Below are positions 36,961-47,696 of a stretch of 64,000 nucleotides of DNA, piece by piece. The stretch is from Vigna angularis (taxonomy: Eukaryota > Streptophyta > Magnoliopsida > Fabales > Fabaceae), in assembly GCF_016808095.1 (NCBI RefSeq), contig NC_068972.1, forward strand, positions 12,010,861 through 12,074,860. Direction: 5' to 3'. Position 1 is the first letter of the stretch. Each line of letters opens with the position of its first letter. The position numbers and the translations under genes were made by a program. The notes beneath the pieces are model-generated. The model was not told the DNA's origin, ran no database searches, and saw only the letters and a list, made by a program, of their open reading frames with translations.

Positions 36961-37827
36961 AGGGGCTGTTTCGGTAGCGCGCCAAACTGCTTTTTCCATT
37001 TTTCTTTTCTCTGTGTTGGGCTTTCTCTCTAACCAGTGTGTGCTGGGTAGTGAATGTGCAGTGTTAGACAGTGGTGAGTAGAGTAGGGTATAGAGAGATA
37101 TCGCGAGATTAGGTTTTTTCTGAGGTTTTTTTAGAGTAGTTTCTGCTGTAATCTTGGACTCTGCTCGAGCGATAACGGTGGTGAGCGCCCGTGGTAGTCT
37201 CGGTCGTGCTTTTCTTCCATTTCATTTCAATGAATTTTAATTTCGTGCACTTTGTTCTGTTCTCGTTTACATTCTGGTTCTCTTTTGGAATTCTATTTTT
37301 ACGCTTTCTATTGTTTCAGTTGTGATTTTAGATTGTTAAATGGTTTAGATAATGATAGTTTCCATTGTTTTGATTTCTGCTGTTTTGGAAATTAGTTTTG
37401 TGCAATTTGATAGCTTGTGATTTAGTGCTAATATTTGATTTTGCATTTAGATTTTAGGTGTTTACTTCAATTTTAGTTTGAACATGTTGCTTTTATATTT
37501 CTTGTATTAATTCTGCTTAGTTTCTTACATTGTTATGAGTTGATGAAATGTTTAAGTGTTCGTTTTGATTGAAAGTAGTTTAGGTTATGCTTTTAAATTT
37601 TGCTGCAATGATTAGAAATTAATTAGGTACTGTTTCTGCACTTTTTCGTTTCCTTTGAGTTTTAGGATGTAATAGATTGTAGTCATAAGTCTGACTTGGT
37701 TTCATTTTCTTATTTTCTTTAAACAGATTTTATTTTTAATTCTTTATTTTCTTATGCTATATTAATGGAGACCAAGTTTGTTCTCTTTTAAGCTACTAAA
37801 AGACAGTCTAACGAGGCAGTTCTGGAA
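36961..37827 (+). promoter_or_regulatory. Probable promoter, 5' UTR and leader intron of kinase gene A
   Basis: At 36961-37200 the composition becomes markedly less AT-rich and pyrimidine-rich, as in plant leader exons. A T-rich stretch then runs to about 37726, where TTTAAACAG forms a good acceptor; a donor such as GTG|GTGAGC at about 37179 is plausible. This would be a 5' UTR intron. The structure is inferred from composition and splice-like sites only. Confidence 0.35.
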
Positions 37828-40800
37828 ATGAAGTCGTCACATGTTCTCATTGTTTCCGCTGGTTTAATTGCTACCACATTGTCTTTCACGTACTGGTCCA
37901 GAGTGAAAGAACAAATCTGGTCCAGAGTGGCTAAAGAACAAAACAACAAGTCTAGAGTGGTGAAAGAACAAAACAACAACGAGAAGATCATTCCTCTAAA
38001 GAAATCCAAAATGATAGAAGGCTTCCCTCACTATGTTGGTAAGTTTGTTTTGGGTTTTGAATTCCTTTACCCTACATGTTTTGGCTATTTTTTTTATATG
38101 ATGTGTTATTCATTTGCTTGCAGTAAGACAGCTGGGATTTGAAGATCCTGTAAAAGTTCCATTCTTGTGCCTACTACTTCAACAGTATTTGAAAAAATCT
38201 GAAGGATACGATGAGAGAATGTATGAGTATATTTTCAATGGCAACATAGATAACGTAGATCATCTGTATACAAAGCTGGAGCATGAATTCGAGAGATGTA
38301 TTCTGAGTTATTTTTCCTTCTACTGGGATGAAGTTGCAACTGTCGTTAATAAAGTAGAAATCTCATTTATTTTTCTTACTTTTTAAAAAAAATTTCATGT
38401 TAGCTTTCCTAGTACAGTAAAGCATCATATTCTTTTCATGCTTATCTTTTCAACTTACTATATTAATGATTCCATTTTTTTATTGGTTGATTGCAGGCTA
38501 TAAACCCGGAGTCTTCCTCGACGACGACAAAGCTAAGAGAAATAGCATTGACAGCTACAAGGTAAAATTTTATTTTCTTTAATCCTTACCATTTTTATTA
38601 AGTTTTTGAAATTTTAAGAACATAAATTTCTTCTAAATATGTGAGAAATGCATTATTATTTATTTAAATATTTGTTGTACCTAATACTTTGGCAGAGAAG
38701 AAAGATTCAAAAGATTATCAAAGGAGTTGAAAATGACCAGAATATTTTCAACGTTGATAGAAGAAATGAAAGCACTGCATGGTCAAGAAATGATACCGGT
38801 AAACAGAAGTCCTGTACTCCTCTTAATGGGAGGAGGCATGGGTGCGGGAAAAAGCACCATTCGTGATGCAATTCTTAAAGAGTAACCCTCTCGACCTATT
38901 ATAAAATTGTTTGTTTTATAAAATTTCCATCTATAGCATATAAAAAATAAATGGTTTTTTTAGACTTGATGCTTTATTATACTATAGCATTAAGCATAGG
39001 TAAGAATTACATCATTGTAAATACAATTCACTAATGCAGTTGCTTCTTGCATCCTTCAATTTTTATCCATAAATACAGTCATCTATTAATACCTACCAGT
39101 CCACCCATAACATATAAAGCAAACAGTTGTATTACTGAATAATTTTCTTTACGCATGTAGTGACTCTTTTGTTATAGTATAAAATCTGTTAGCGGTGAGA
39201 ACTACAACATTGTAGATAGAATTTATTATTTAATATTCAACTATGAAAATATTTTTTTCTTACAACTTGACTTTATAAATTTAAATAAGATTATTTATGC
39301 TGGCTTTACTTTATAAATTTGATTATTTATAATTATACAATGGTTTTGCAGAGCATTTTGGTTACAAGTAGCTACGAATCATGTGATTGTTGAAGCAGAT
39401 GCCTTTAAACACGCAGATGAAGTATATAAGACCCTTAATACAGCAGACCGACCTTTTGATTATATGGAACAGCTAAAAATTTCTGAATCGGTATGCTTCT
39501 ATGTGAAGACTTTCAGGTTGTAATTATATATTTTTTTTAACTTAAGTGTTGGTGCTGTAGAAAGTTATGGGAAAGGAGAGAGATGGCGAAGAAAAGAGTA
39601 ACGCAGATAATAGAGAAAAACGATATATTTCTCATTAATAAAGAAGCCCATATATGTACTGATAGAAATAAGGATAAACAGGGTGGATTGTACATGAGAG
39701 GAGAAATAGGAGGGTGAGTCAGAGAGGTTAGCTGTGGGTAATTAACATTCGCACAGTTAAGGGTACTGATGAGGTGTTAGTATAAATAGGAGTTGGTTAG
39801 TTGGATGTGGTACGTTTGTTGACAGTTAGTTGGTTAACAGGTTAAGTCCTGTGGAGGAGGGTTAAGCCTCTTGTATCATCTCTGTGTATTCAATTCTTTG
39901 TGAATAATACACGATACTATTCTTTTTCTCTTCTGTTTTTCTCTGTTGCTTGTGTGAAGAGTGTTCTTGATTAGTTTTCCCTATTGGAAACCTATCAATT
40001 GGTCCGACCTGCCGGATCTACTAGAAGTGAGAGACGTTATTCGATGATAATGGAGGGAAGAGTGGTGGCAGTAGAAGGTCAGTTGGAAGCGGTGGAAATA
40101 GCAGTGGCAGAAACGAAGGCTGACACGACGTACTTGCGACATGAAACAGGAGCCTTAAGACAGAATTATGAAGCCATGCGTCAGGATGTACAAGTGATAC
40201 TGAAGATGTTGGGAGATCGCAATCGCGACCCAAACGGTTACCGTCAAGGGGGCAGTGAATCGTCGGTGAATGACAATGGAGGTGGCCTCGAAGGAAATAG
40301 AGAAAGAAGAGGAGAGGGAAATCGAGAGGGAAATCAAGAAGGATTCTCTAATTGGAGGAAAAGGGTAGAATTGCCGGGCTTTGAAGGGGGCGACCCAATG
40401 ATTTGGATTAGTAGAGCGGAGAAGTTCTTTGAAGTGCAGAAGGTGGCGGAAGACGAGAAATTGCAATTGGCTTTCATCAGCTTGGAGGGGTATGCAGCGT
40501 ATTGGTTTCGTTTCTGGAGGGAGAAAACCAAGAACAATTCTTGGGAAGGGTTGAAGAGGGTGATGGTGATCAGGTTCGGAGAAGGGGGAAGAGGGTCCGT
40601 CTATGAGAGGCTGGCCGCTATTAAACAGGTGGGTGCGGTGAGCGGGTATGTTCGGGATTTTGAGGTGTTGGTAGGACAGACGACGAGGATCCCTGAAGAA
40701 CAGCTCCTGGGATATTTCATGGCCGGACTACAGGAGGAGGTGAGTGACCAAGTGAGACCACATGATCCGCAAGATCTAATGACCGCCATACGAGTTGCGC

Positions 40801-43800
40801 GGGACGTACAAAAGTTGTGTTTAACAGTCGACCAAGAATCATAATTCTTGGGGAGGGGCGACGAAGGCAATGACAAGATATGAAACCAGTCGTGTAACGC
40901 AAGGACGAGGGGGGGAACGCAGAAAGTGTCGGTTCCGTGAAGAAAGAGGCGACCCCCGGAGGCGGCGCCGCCAGAACCATCGGCGAAGGAAGAGAACGGG
41001 GCCCGCGTAGCTTGCCGTATTCTGAGTATTTGAAAAGGAGAGAGGAGGGAAAATGTTTCCGATGCGGAGATCCGTTCAGCCTGGGACATAGATGCCCAGA
41101 ACGAGGACTTCGAATGTTGATCATGGTGGACGAGGAGGAGGAAGAAGGAGGCGAAACAGAAACAGAAGTGAATCTCGCTGGAATGGAATTATCGGCCCTG
41201 TCGGCGGGGGGCTTAACTACTCCCAAAACAATGAAATTAAAGGGGCGAATAGGACAAAGAGAGGTGCTTGTTCTGATTGACAGTGGCGCGAGCCACAACT
41301 TTATCAGCCGATGTTTGGTGGAGGAACTGGGTATGGCAGTAAGGGAAACCCACCCTTATTTCGTAAGATTGGGGGACGGTCAGAAGAAAAAGATTAGCAG
41401 GTGCTGTGAGCAAGTAGTATTGGAGTTGGGGGGCACCGAAATTGTAGAACAATTCTACCTTTTTGAGCTCGGGGGAGTGGAAATAATCCTAGGAATTGAG
41501 TGGCTGAAGAAGCTGGGGGAGGTGACGGTAGATTGGGGAAAACTGACGATGGTCTATAGGCAAGGTGGGAAGAAGATAACTGTGAAAGTTGGAACGTAAG
41601 GTGGTGGGACCCGAGGCTTTATTAAAAATAAACAATGCAGAAGCTTGGATGATGGTTTGGGAATTGGGCTCCATTGAGGCCCAAAATAGCGGCCAGAAAT
41701 ATGTGGGCCTTACGGAAACGCAGAAGGATGAAATGGAGAAGCTTCTAGGCCAATATGACGTGGTGTTTGCTGAGCCCACCAGCTTGCCACCTAGCAGAGG
41801 CATGCAGCATCGGATAACACTTAAAGAAGGAAGTGACCCCGTCAACGTCAGACCGTATCGGTACCCGCACATGATGAAGGCCGAGATAGAGCAGCAGATC
41901 GTCGAGATGCTCCGGACAGGGGTGGTCCGACCAAGTCACAGTCCTTATTCGAGTCCTGTAATTCTGGTGAAGAAAAAAGACGGCAGCTGGCGCTTTTGTG
42001 TAGACTACCGGGCACTCAACCGCGCGACGGTGCCAGACAAATTTCCCATTCCCGTCATCGAGGAGTTGCTGGACGAGTTGAAAGGAGGGACTTTCTTCTC
42101 CAAAATTGATTTGAAGGCCGGATACCATTAAATACGCATGCACGAGGAGGACATTGAGAAGACGGCTTTTCAAACACACCAAGGGCACTACGAATTCGTA
42201 GTGATGCCGTTCGGACTCACCAACGCGCCGGCGACGTTTCAAAGCGCAATGAACAGTCTTCTCCGACCCTATTTGCGAAAGTATGTCTTGGTGTTCTTCG
42301 ATGACATACTGATCTATAGTCGTAAATGGAAAGAACATCTCGAGCATGTAGCGAGTGTACTGTCGACGTTAAAGCGAGAGCAGTGGGTGGCTAACCGGAG
42401 GAAGAGTGAATTCGGGCAAACTCAAGTTAAATATTTGGGACATGTCATTTCAAGCAATGGTGTGGAAATGGACGACGATAAAATAAAGGCCATAGTGGAG
42501 TGGGAAAGACCGAGAACAGTGAAGAGCTTGAGAGGGTTTTTGGGGTTGACCGGATACTACCGTCGATTCGTCAGAGATTACGGAAAAATAGCCAGACCTC
42601 TGACAGAGCTGCTAAAGAAAGGTGGGTTCACATGGAACGCGGAGGCAGAGGAGGCTTGGAAGACGTTGAAGAAGGCTATGACGACAGCACCCGTCTTGTC
42701 ACTGCCCGATTTTAAGCAGTCCTTCCACATCGAATGTGATGCTTCCGGTCGAGGAGTGGGGGCAGTTTTGATGCAGGAGAAGAGACCCATAGCCTATTTT
42801 AGCAAGGTGTTATCCGAGGGGAGGTTGAGCAAGTCGATATATGAGAAGGAATTAATGGCCCTAGTGTTGGCCATACAACATTGGAGGCCTTACCTCGTCG
42901 GACAGAAATTCATCGTTCACACCGATCAAAAAAGCCTCCGACATTTGCTGGAGCAACGTATTACCACACAAAATCAACAAGATTGGATCGCAAAGTTGTT
43001 GGGATACGACTTCGATATAGTTTACAAATCAGGGGCTGCGAATAAAGCTGCAGATGCCCTGTCTAGAAAATACGAGGGGAAAGAGGATGAAGGAAAAGAA
43101 CTGGGCATGGTGGCTAGACCCTTCTGGCAGGATTTTGAGGAGGTGGTGCGAGAAGTAGAAAATGATGACTTCTTACAGAGAGTAATGGAAGATATAAAGA
43201 GGGACCCTAATACCCACCCAGCGTACACCCTAGAACATGAGAGGCTACACCATAAGGGCCGATTGGTGCTGTCGGCGCAATCAAAATGGATTCCCAAATT
43301 AATAGCCGAATTTCATGTAACACAGATCGGAGGCCACTCAGGGGTCTACCGAACTTACAGGCGCATAGCCCAATCCTTATATTGGGCTAGAATGAAGAAA
43401 TATGTGACGGAGTTTGTAGCCAGGTGCGTTGTATGTCAACAACATAAATATCTCTCTTCTTCTCCTCAAGGGCTGTTACAGCCGTTGCCAATTCTGAATG
43501 CTGTGTGGGAAGAGTTGAGCATGGACTTTATTGTGAGGCTACCGAAATCACAGGGGTACGATGCGATATTGGTGGTTGTAGACCGTTTGAGCAAATACGC
43601 TCATTTCCTTCCGCTTAAACATCCTTACTCAGCCAGAACAGTGGCGGAAGTGTTCATCCGGGAAGTCGTCCGGTTTGCATGGGGTACCTCAGTCCATCGT
43701 GAGTGATCGGGATCCATTATTTCTTAGCATTTTTTGGAGGGAATTATTCAAAGGGCAGGGGACGCAACTAAAAATGAGTACCGCGTATCACCCCGAAACG

Positions 43801-45941
43801 GATGGGCAGACAGAGGTGGTGAATCGGGTGTTGGAGGGATATCTTCGATGCTTTTGCTCGGAGCAACCAAAAGGGTGGATGGCAGTTTTACCGTGGGCGG
43901 AGTACTGGTATAACACCAGCTTTCAGGGGGCTATAAGGTGCACTCCGTTTGAAGCAATTTATGGGAGACCACCCCCCTCTCTACATCGATTTATTCCGGG
44001 AGAGACTCTGGTAGAAGCAGTGAGCCAGGAGCTTCAAAATCGTGATGAAGCGTTGAGACAATTGCGGTTTCATTTGGAGAGGGCCCAGGAATTGATGGTG
44101 CAACATGCAAATAAGAGGCGAAGACCAGCGAATGTTGAAGTGGGAGATTGGGTTTTTTTGAAGATAAGACCCCATAGGCAGTCTTCAATGCCAACCAGAC
44201 TTCACTCAAAGTTGGCAGCCAGGTATTTCGGTCCTTTTCAAATAGTTCAGAAGGTTGGGGAGGTAACATACAAGCTGCAGCTTCCAGAGACAGCAAGGAT
44301 ACACCCCGTCTTCCACGTTTCACAGTTAAAAAAAGCTGTAGGCACGCAAGGGGTGGAGAAAGAGCTGCCGCAGGAGCTACAAGGAGAGGGGCCATCGTTC
44401 TGGCCAGTGACTATGTTGGGAAAGCGGCAAATAAAACAAGGCGATGTGGAAGTGCCACAGCTGCTGATAGAGTAGCAGGTAGGAGGCCCAGATGGTGCAA
44501 CTTGGAAAGATGAAGTTACAATCAGGGAACAATACCCTGACTTCAACCTTGGGGACAAGGTTGGACTTCAGGAGGCAGGTATTGATAGAAATAAGGATAA
44601 ACAGGGGTGGATTGTATATGAGAGGAGAAATAGGAGGGTGAGTTAGAGTGGTTAGCTGTGGGTAATTAACATTCGCACAGTTAAGGGTACTAATGAGGTG
44701 TTAGTATAAATAGGAGTTGGTTAGTTGGATGTGGTACGTTTGTTGACAGTTAGTTGGTTAACAGGTTAAGTCCTGTGGAGGAGGGTTAAGCCTCTTGTAT
44801 CATCTCTGTGTATTTCTTTGTGAATAATACACGATACTATTCTTTTTCTCTTCTGTTTTTCTCTGTTGCTTGTGTGAAGAGTGTTCTTGATTAGTTTTCC
44901 CTATTGGAAACCTATCATGTACAGAGTAGGAGAACTGTCATTAGACAGTTAAAGTCGTTATGTAGTTTTGGTTTACATTTTAACAAGATCCTTGTTTCTT
45001 ATTTATAACTAATGGTCGTTCTATGTTTATCAAAAATCTGAACAGGTACATGAGAATTCCACTCGTGCTGCAGAATCCCTCCTCGTGACTGCATTAAATG
45101 AAGGTCGAGATGTAATTATGGATGGTACCATGTCATGGGAACCATTTGTACGACAGACCATTGCAATGGCCAGAAATGTTCATAGATGCAGATATAGAAT
45201 TGGAAGAGGCTATCACACAAATGATGATGGGACGGCTGATGAGAAATATTGGGAAGAGATTACAGATGAACAGGGGGAAACTTCTACCGGGAAAACAAGC
45301 ACTCGACAACCTTATAGGATTGAGTTAGTGGGTGCGGTTTGTGACAGTTACATTGCAATTGTTAGAGCCATCAGGTATACATGCATACTAAGTTACTAAT
45401 TAACTAATTGATTTTGTAAATTTAACAATTAACCTTTCACATTGGAATTTTTACAGGAGAGTTGTTGTAACAGGAAGAGCAGTCAGGGTGAGTGCACAAC
45501 TAAAATCTCACCAAAATTTTGCCCGTGCATTTCCAGACTACTGTGAGCTTGTAGATAATGCTAGACTTTATTTTACAAATGCGATTGATCATCCACCAAA
45601 GGTAAATTTTAACAATTTTAATTACATTATGAAAATTTTGTTTTATTGTCCCATGTCATTAAAATAACTTTTGGAATATATTGTAGCTAATAGGTTGGAA
45701 AGATGGTGGTGAAGATTTACTGGTGCATCCTCAACATTTTAAATGCATGGAGAGGATAGCCAATTTAAATGTTGAAGCGAATTGCATTTATAATCTCTAC
45801 AAGGAATCAAACATCATCATGGAACCCGGTTCCATTTGGCAAGAAATGATTTTAGCACCCTCAAGAATAGAAGACCAAAAAGAATTGAAGGAGGCTATTG
45901 AGAAATCAGAAAATCATGAGTGTTTGTTATCAGAGGAGTAA
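37828..45941 (+). CDS. NADKc-like P-loop (zeta-toxin-fold) kinase family gene A, intact
   Basis: Eight exons: 37828-38038, 38124-38353, 38497-38561, 38696-38881, 39352-39490, 45046-45374, 45457-45601, 45687-45941. They join in frame to 519 codons plus TAA, all with GT/AG introns and the same phases as gene B. The N-terminus has a hydrophobic segment (about 5-21) and a three-fold (W)SRVxKEQ repeat. The kinase half shows a perfect Walker [11 protein letters not shown] (214-223), EADAF with Asp247 where zeta-fold kinases place their catalytic Asp, and VIMDGT (300-305). The family is the plant zeta-toxin-domain group that includes the Arabidopsis calmodulin-dependent NAD kinase NADKc, which phosphorylates NAD to NADP. 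Substrate here is inferred by family only. Intron 5 is 5555 bp because of a Ty3/Gypsy insertion; the exons are untouched. The gene lies head to head with the SEO pseudogene. Confidence 0.88.
37894..37981 (+). repeat. Three-fold internal repeat in exon 1 of gene A
   Basis: The unit (TGG)TC(C/T)AGAGTG..AAAGAACAA occurs three times and encodes SRVKEQ, SRVAKEQ and SRVVKEQ just after the membrane segment. Gene B lacks it and has a basic patch instead. Confidence 0.8.
39553..39659 (+). mobile_element. Possible older LTR fragment hosting the Gypsy insertion
   Basis: The bases before the Gypsy target site (TGTTGGTGCTGTAGAAAG to AACGATATATTTCTCATTAA) and those after it (44923-44965, AGAGTAGGAGAACTGTC) resemble the end of a Copia-type LTR common in legumes. 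This would make the Gypsy a nested insertion. It is recognised by general similarity only. Confidence 0.3.
39660..39997 (+). repeat. 5' LTR of the Gypsy element
   Basis: 338 bp with TGATAG...CTATCA ends. A TATAAATA motif at about 39781-39788 is a candidate TATA box. Confidence 0.92.
40000..40017 (+). other. Primer binding site matching tRNA-Tyr
   Basis: TGGTCCGACCTGCCGGAT starts two bases after the 5' LTR. It is complementary to the 3' end of plant tRNA-Tyr (acceptor strand AGGTCGGA plus CCA). Many plant Gypsy elements instead use initiator Met tRNA. The match is judged from memory of tRNA-Tyr. Confidence 0.6.
40044..40844 (+). pseudogene. Gypsy gag region
   Basis: An open frame of 266 codons from the first ATG after the LTR. 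A coiled-coil-like N-terminus (residues 3-60) and a Gly/Asn/Arg-rich linker precede the retrotransposon gag domain ([30 protein letters not shown]). It ends at TAA 40842-40844, before the zinc knuckle, which continues in another frame. In intact relatives gag and the zinc knuckle are one frame, so a frameshift lies near 40840-40930. Confidence 0.85.
40937..41599 (+). pseudogene. Gypsy zinc knuckle and aspartic protease region
   Basis: This open stretch lacks its own ATG. It carries the chromovirus-type zinc knuckle [14 protein letters not shown] and the retropepsin site [12 protein letters not shown], with Asp as catalytic residue, followed by the [12 protein letters not shown] segment. It ends at TAA 41597-41599, and the polyprotein continues in a different frame, so a second frameshift lies near 41590. 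Confidence 0.85.
41589..43706 (+). pseudogene. Gypsy reverse transcriptase, RNase H and integrase N-terminus (broken)
   Basis: One reading frame interrupted by a TAA at 42129-42131 where the family normally has Gln (GYH-stop-IRM). Reverse transcriptase motifs: [22 protein letters not shown] and the catalytic FFDDILIYS. RNase [26 protein letters not shown] and DALSRK. The integrase HHCC finger follows (about 43312-43450, ending CVVCQQHKY), then the first catalytic Asp in [10 protein letters not shown]. The frame ends in a shifted tail at 43706. Confidence 0.9.
43675..44475 (+). pseudogene. Gypsy integrase core and C-terminus (broken)
   Basis: Continues integrase in a new frame after a frameshift near 43670-43680. 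SDRDPLF holds the second Asp and DGQTEVVN the Glu of the DDE triad. The C-terminal GPF domain ([20 protein letters not shown]) and [11 protein letters not shown] follow. It stops at TAG 44473-44475, where chromodomain-bearing relatives read on; the downstream bases (CCTTGGGGACAAGGTT at 44549-44564) are the usual end of such chromodomains. Confidence 0.85.
44583..44917 (+). repeat. 3' LTR of the Gypsy element
   Basis: 335 bp, aligned with the 5' LTR throughout. It carries an extra G in the GGGG run near its start and a 4-bp deletion near GTGTATTTCTTTG. Confidence 0.92.
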
Positions 45942-45962
45942 TAATCGTCCTTATCTTTTAAG

Positions 45963-46655
45963 AGATAGTTTTGTCCTTTCTATAGGTTGTCCGATGTTAT
46001 GCATTTCAGCCTGAGGTTTTGGTGGTCCAAATTACCCTTCTTTGATCCTATTATTACTTAGAGAGCACAATATTGACTTGAGCAAAAATGTCACAATCAT
46101 TTTCTTTCTTTGTCATGGACAAATTTCCAGTTGTTTTAAATGAATGGTAGATAGAGGAGTTATAAAAGGGACCTTTTTTATCTTTATTTTACGTCTTAAA
46201 AATTTAAAATGTGCCTTAAAGTGCATTCTTATTTTTAAACAAAAAGTATAACCTAAACAAGAAATAACGAACCGTGGTCTTGGTAGCGCCATGAAACAGA
46301 GGCTGAGGAGCATCTTGTTGAAAATCATAAACTTTAACACTTCAATTATTTCAGTGGGACTTTGGAAAAGCCTTTTAAGCTTGCGATAATATTCTGCCTC
46401 ATCTGAAACAATACAGAAAAATCCTCTAGTTAGTGTGTCATTCACTACTCCATGTCTTTTATTACATCAGTTATATAGGTTTGAATCAAAAGCACCTTTT
46501 TTTATTCGGAAAAAATCAAAAGCAAATATTAGCTATAAGGCAAAACGTGAGAAAATAATTAAAGGCACAGAAGATTAGTTTAGTTGGTAACTTATCTGAG
46601 CGTGATCTGCTTCCTGAGTTTGCTGAGTATGATGTTGATCTTTTGACCATAGTGA
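45963..46655 (-). pseudogene. SEO gene fragment, right copy
   Basis: This repeats the SEO segment found at 35317-35998, 10.65 kb to the left and in the same orientation. The exon at about 46271-46402 still reads KRLFQSPTEIIEVLK but a 1-base deletion near 46315 shifts the frame. The upstream exon survives only as about 60 bases (46595-46652) and ends abruptly at unrelated sequence. Non-functional. Confidence 0.85.
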
Positions 46656-47396
46656 TTGAGCATTAATTGGCTTAGAAGAAAAAGATTGTTTAAACATATC
46701 TTTTGCTTAATTCTAAAGCCATAAATTTAACGATATACTTCCTTACTTGAAAGTTCACATTTATCAATTTAAATTTACACCGTTTTAGGTTTCAAATATG
46801 ATTTCGATCACCATTATTTTAATTTTTTTTTTCACTTTTTTAACCATCCAAAACACCAAGTATATATCTCGATGGTTTTTATAACTTAATTTCAATTAAA
46901 TTAAAAGTTAAATATCTTTATAGAAATGACAAATTCAAATTGCTTCCTATTTGAAACAGGTATACTTTATTCCCAAAATTTAAAAAATAAAAATAATACT
47001 TTTAACTTAATTACATTAATAATTTTTTTATATAAGAACAAGTCAAATGATACAAACAATTTAAATGTTAACATAAAATATTTGACACGTTAAAAAAGTT
47101 TAATATTAATAAAAAAAATTATATTCATTTTTTGTTTTAAGTTTAAAAACTAAAATATATCAATATTTAAAATAATCAATTTTATGTCAAAGTTTAAAAA
47201 ATAAAAATATATTTAATCCTTAAAATAGTATATCCAAATTAAATAACAATACACCATAACTGTATACAACTCAAACCATATGATACATGTAATCCAATAC
47301 AGATTAATGTAACTTAATTAACTTATTTTATTTAAAACTAAAACTAAGTACCTAATAATAACATTCTTATATCAGAATCTTAAAAGTGAATTTAGA

Positions 47397-47468
<72 letters not shown>

Positions 47469-47696
47469 CTACGATAAAAAAATGTAATAAAATAATGAAC
47501 CAAACTAGTTTAAGTTACTTATACATTTTTGTTCGTTATCTGTTTAAAAAACATACTTTTAAAAAGAACATGTATATCATAGACGTTGGGGGTTAACATA
47601 TACAGTAAGAAAAGATTAGTGATGAGAAGCGTGGCGCAGTAAATTAGAAATAGGGATTTGAAATTAGTGTTTACAGGCAGATTGAGTAGAAAAATG
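46656..47696. other. Intergenic between the SEO fragment and duplication copy 2
   Basis: No gene. Roughly 46860-47225 resembles the AT-rich legume MITE family seen elsewhere in the window but is more decayed. An (AT)n tract lies at about 47399-47466. Confidence 0.5.
47399..47466. repeat. (AT)n microsatellite
   Basis: About 68 bases of alternating AT shortly left of the start of duplication copy 2. Confidence 0.9.

Larger units (their letters stand above)
39660..44917 (+). mobile_element. Ty3/Gypsy (chromovirus, Reina-like) LTR retrotransposon in intron 5 of gene A
   Basis: Complete 5258-bp element in the same orientation as gene A. LTRs are 39660-39997 (338 bp) and 44583-44917 (335 bp), with TGATAGAA...CCTATCA ends and the 5-bp target duplication TGTAC (39655-39659 and 44918-44922). 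Order of domains: gag, zinc knuckle, protease, reverse transcriptase, RNase H, integrase, and a trace of a C-terminal chromodomain. The pol order and the small size with short LTRs fit Reina-type chromoviruses. By eye the LTRs differ by four substitutions and two small indels (about 1.2%), so insertion was recent. The reading frame is nevertheless broken by at least three frameshifts and two premature stops, so this copy cannot be autonomous unless these are sequencing errors. Confidence 0.95.

Noticed and set aside
40021..41298. Minus-strand frames of 70-193 codons opposite the Gypsy gag-protease region
   Set aside because: Shadows of the retrotransposon coding strand with no independent support.
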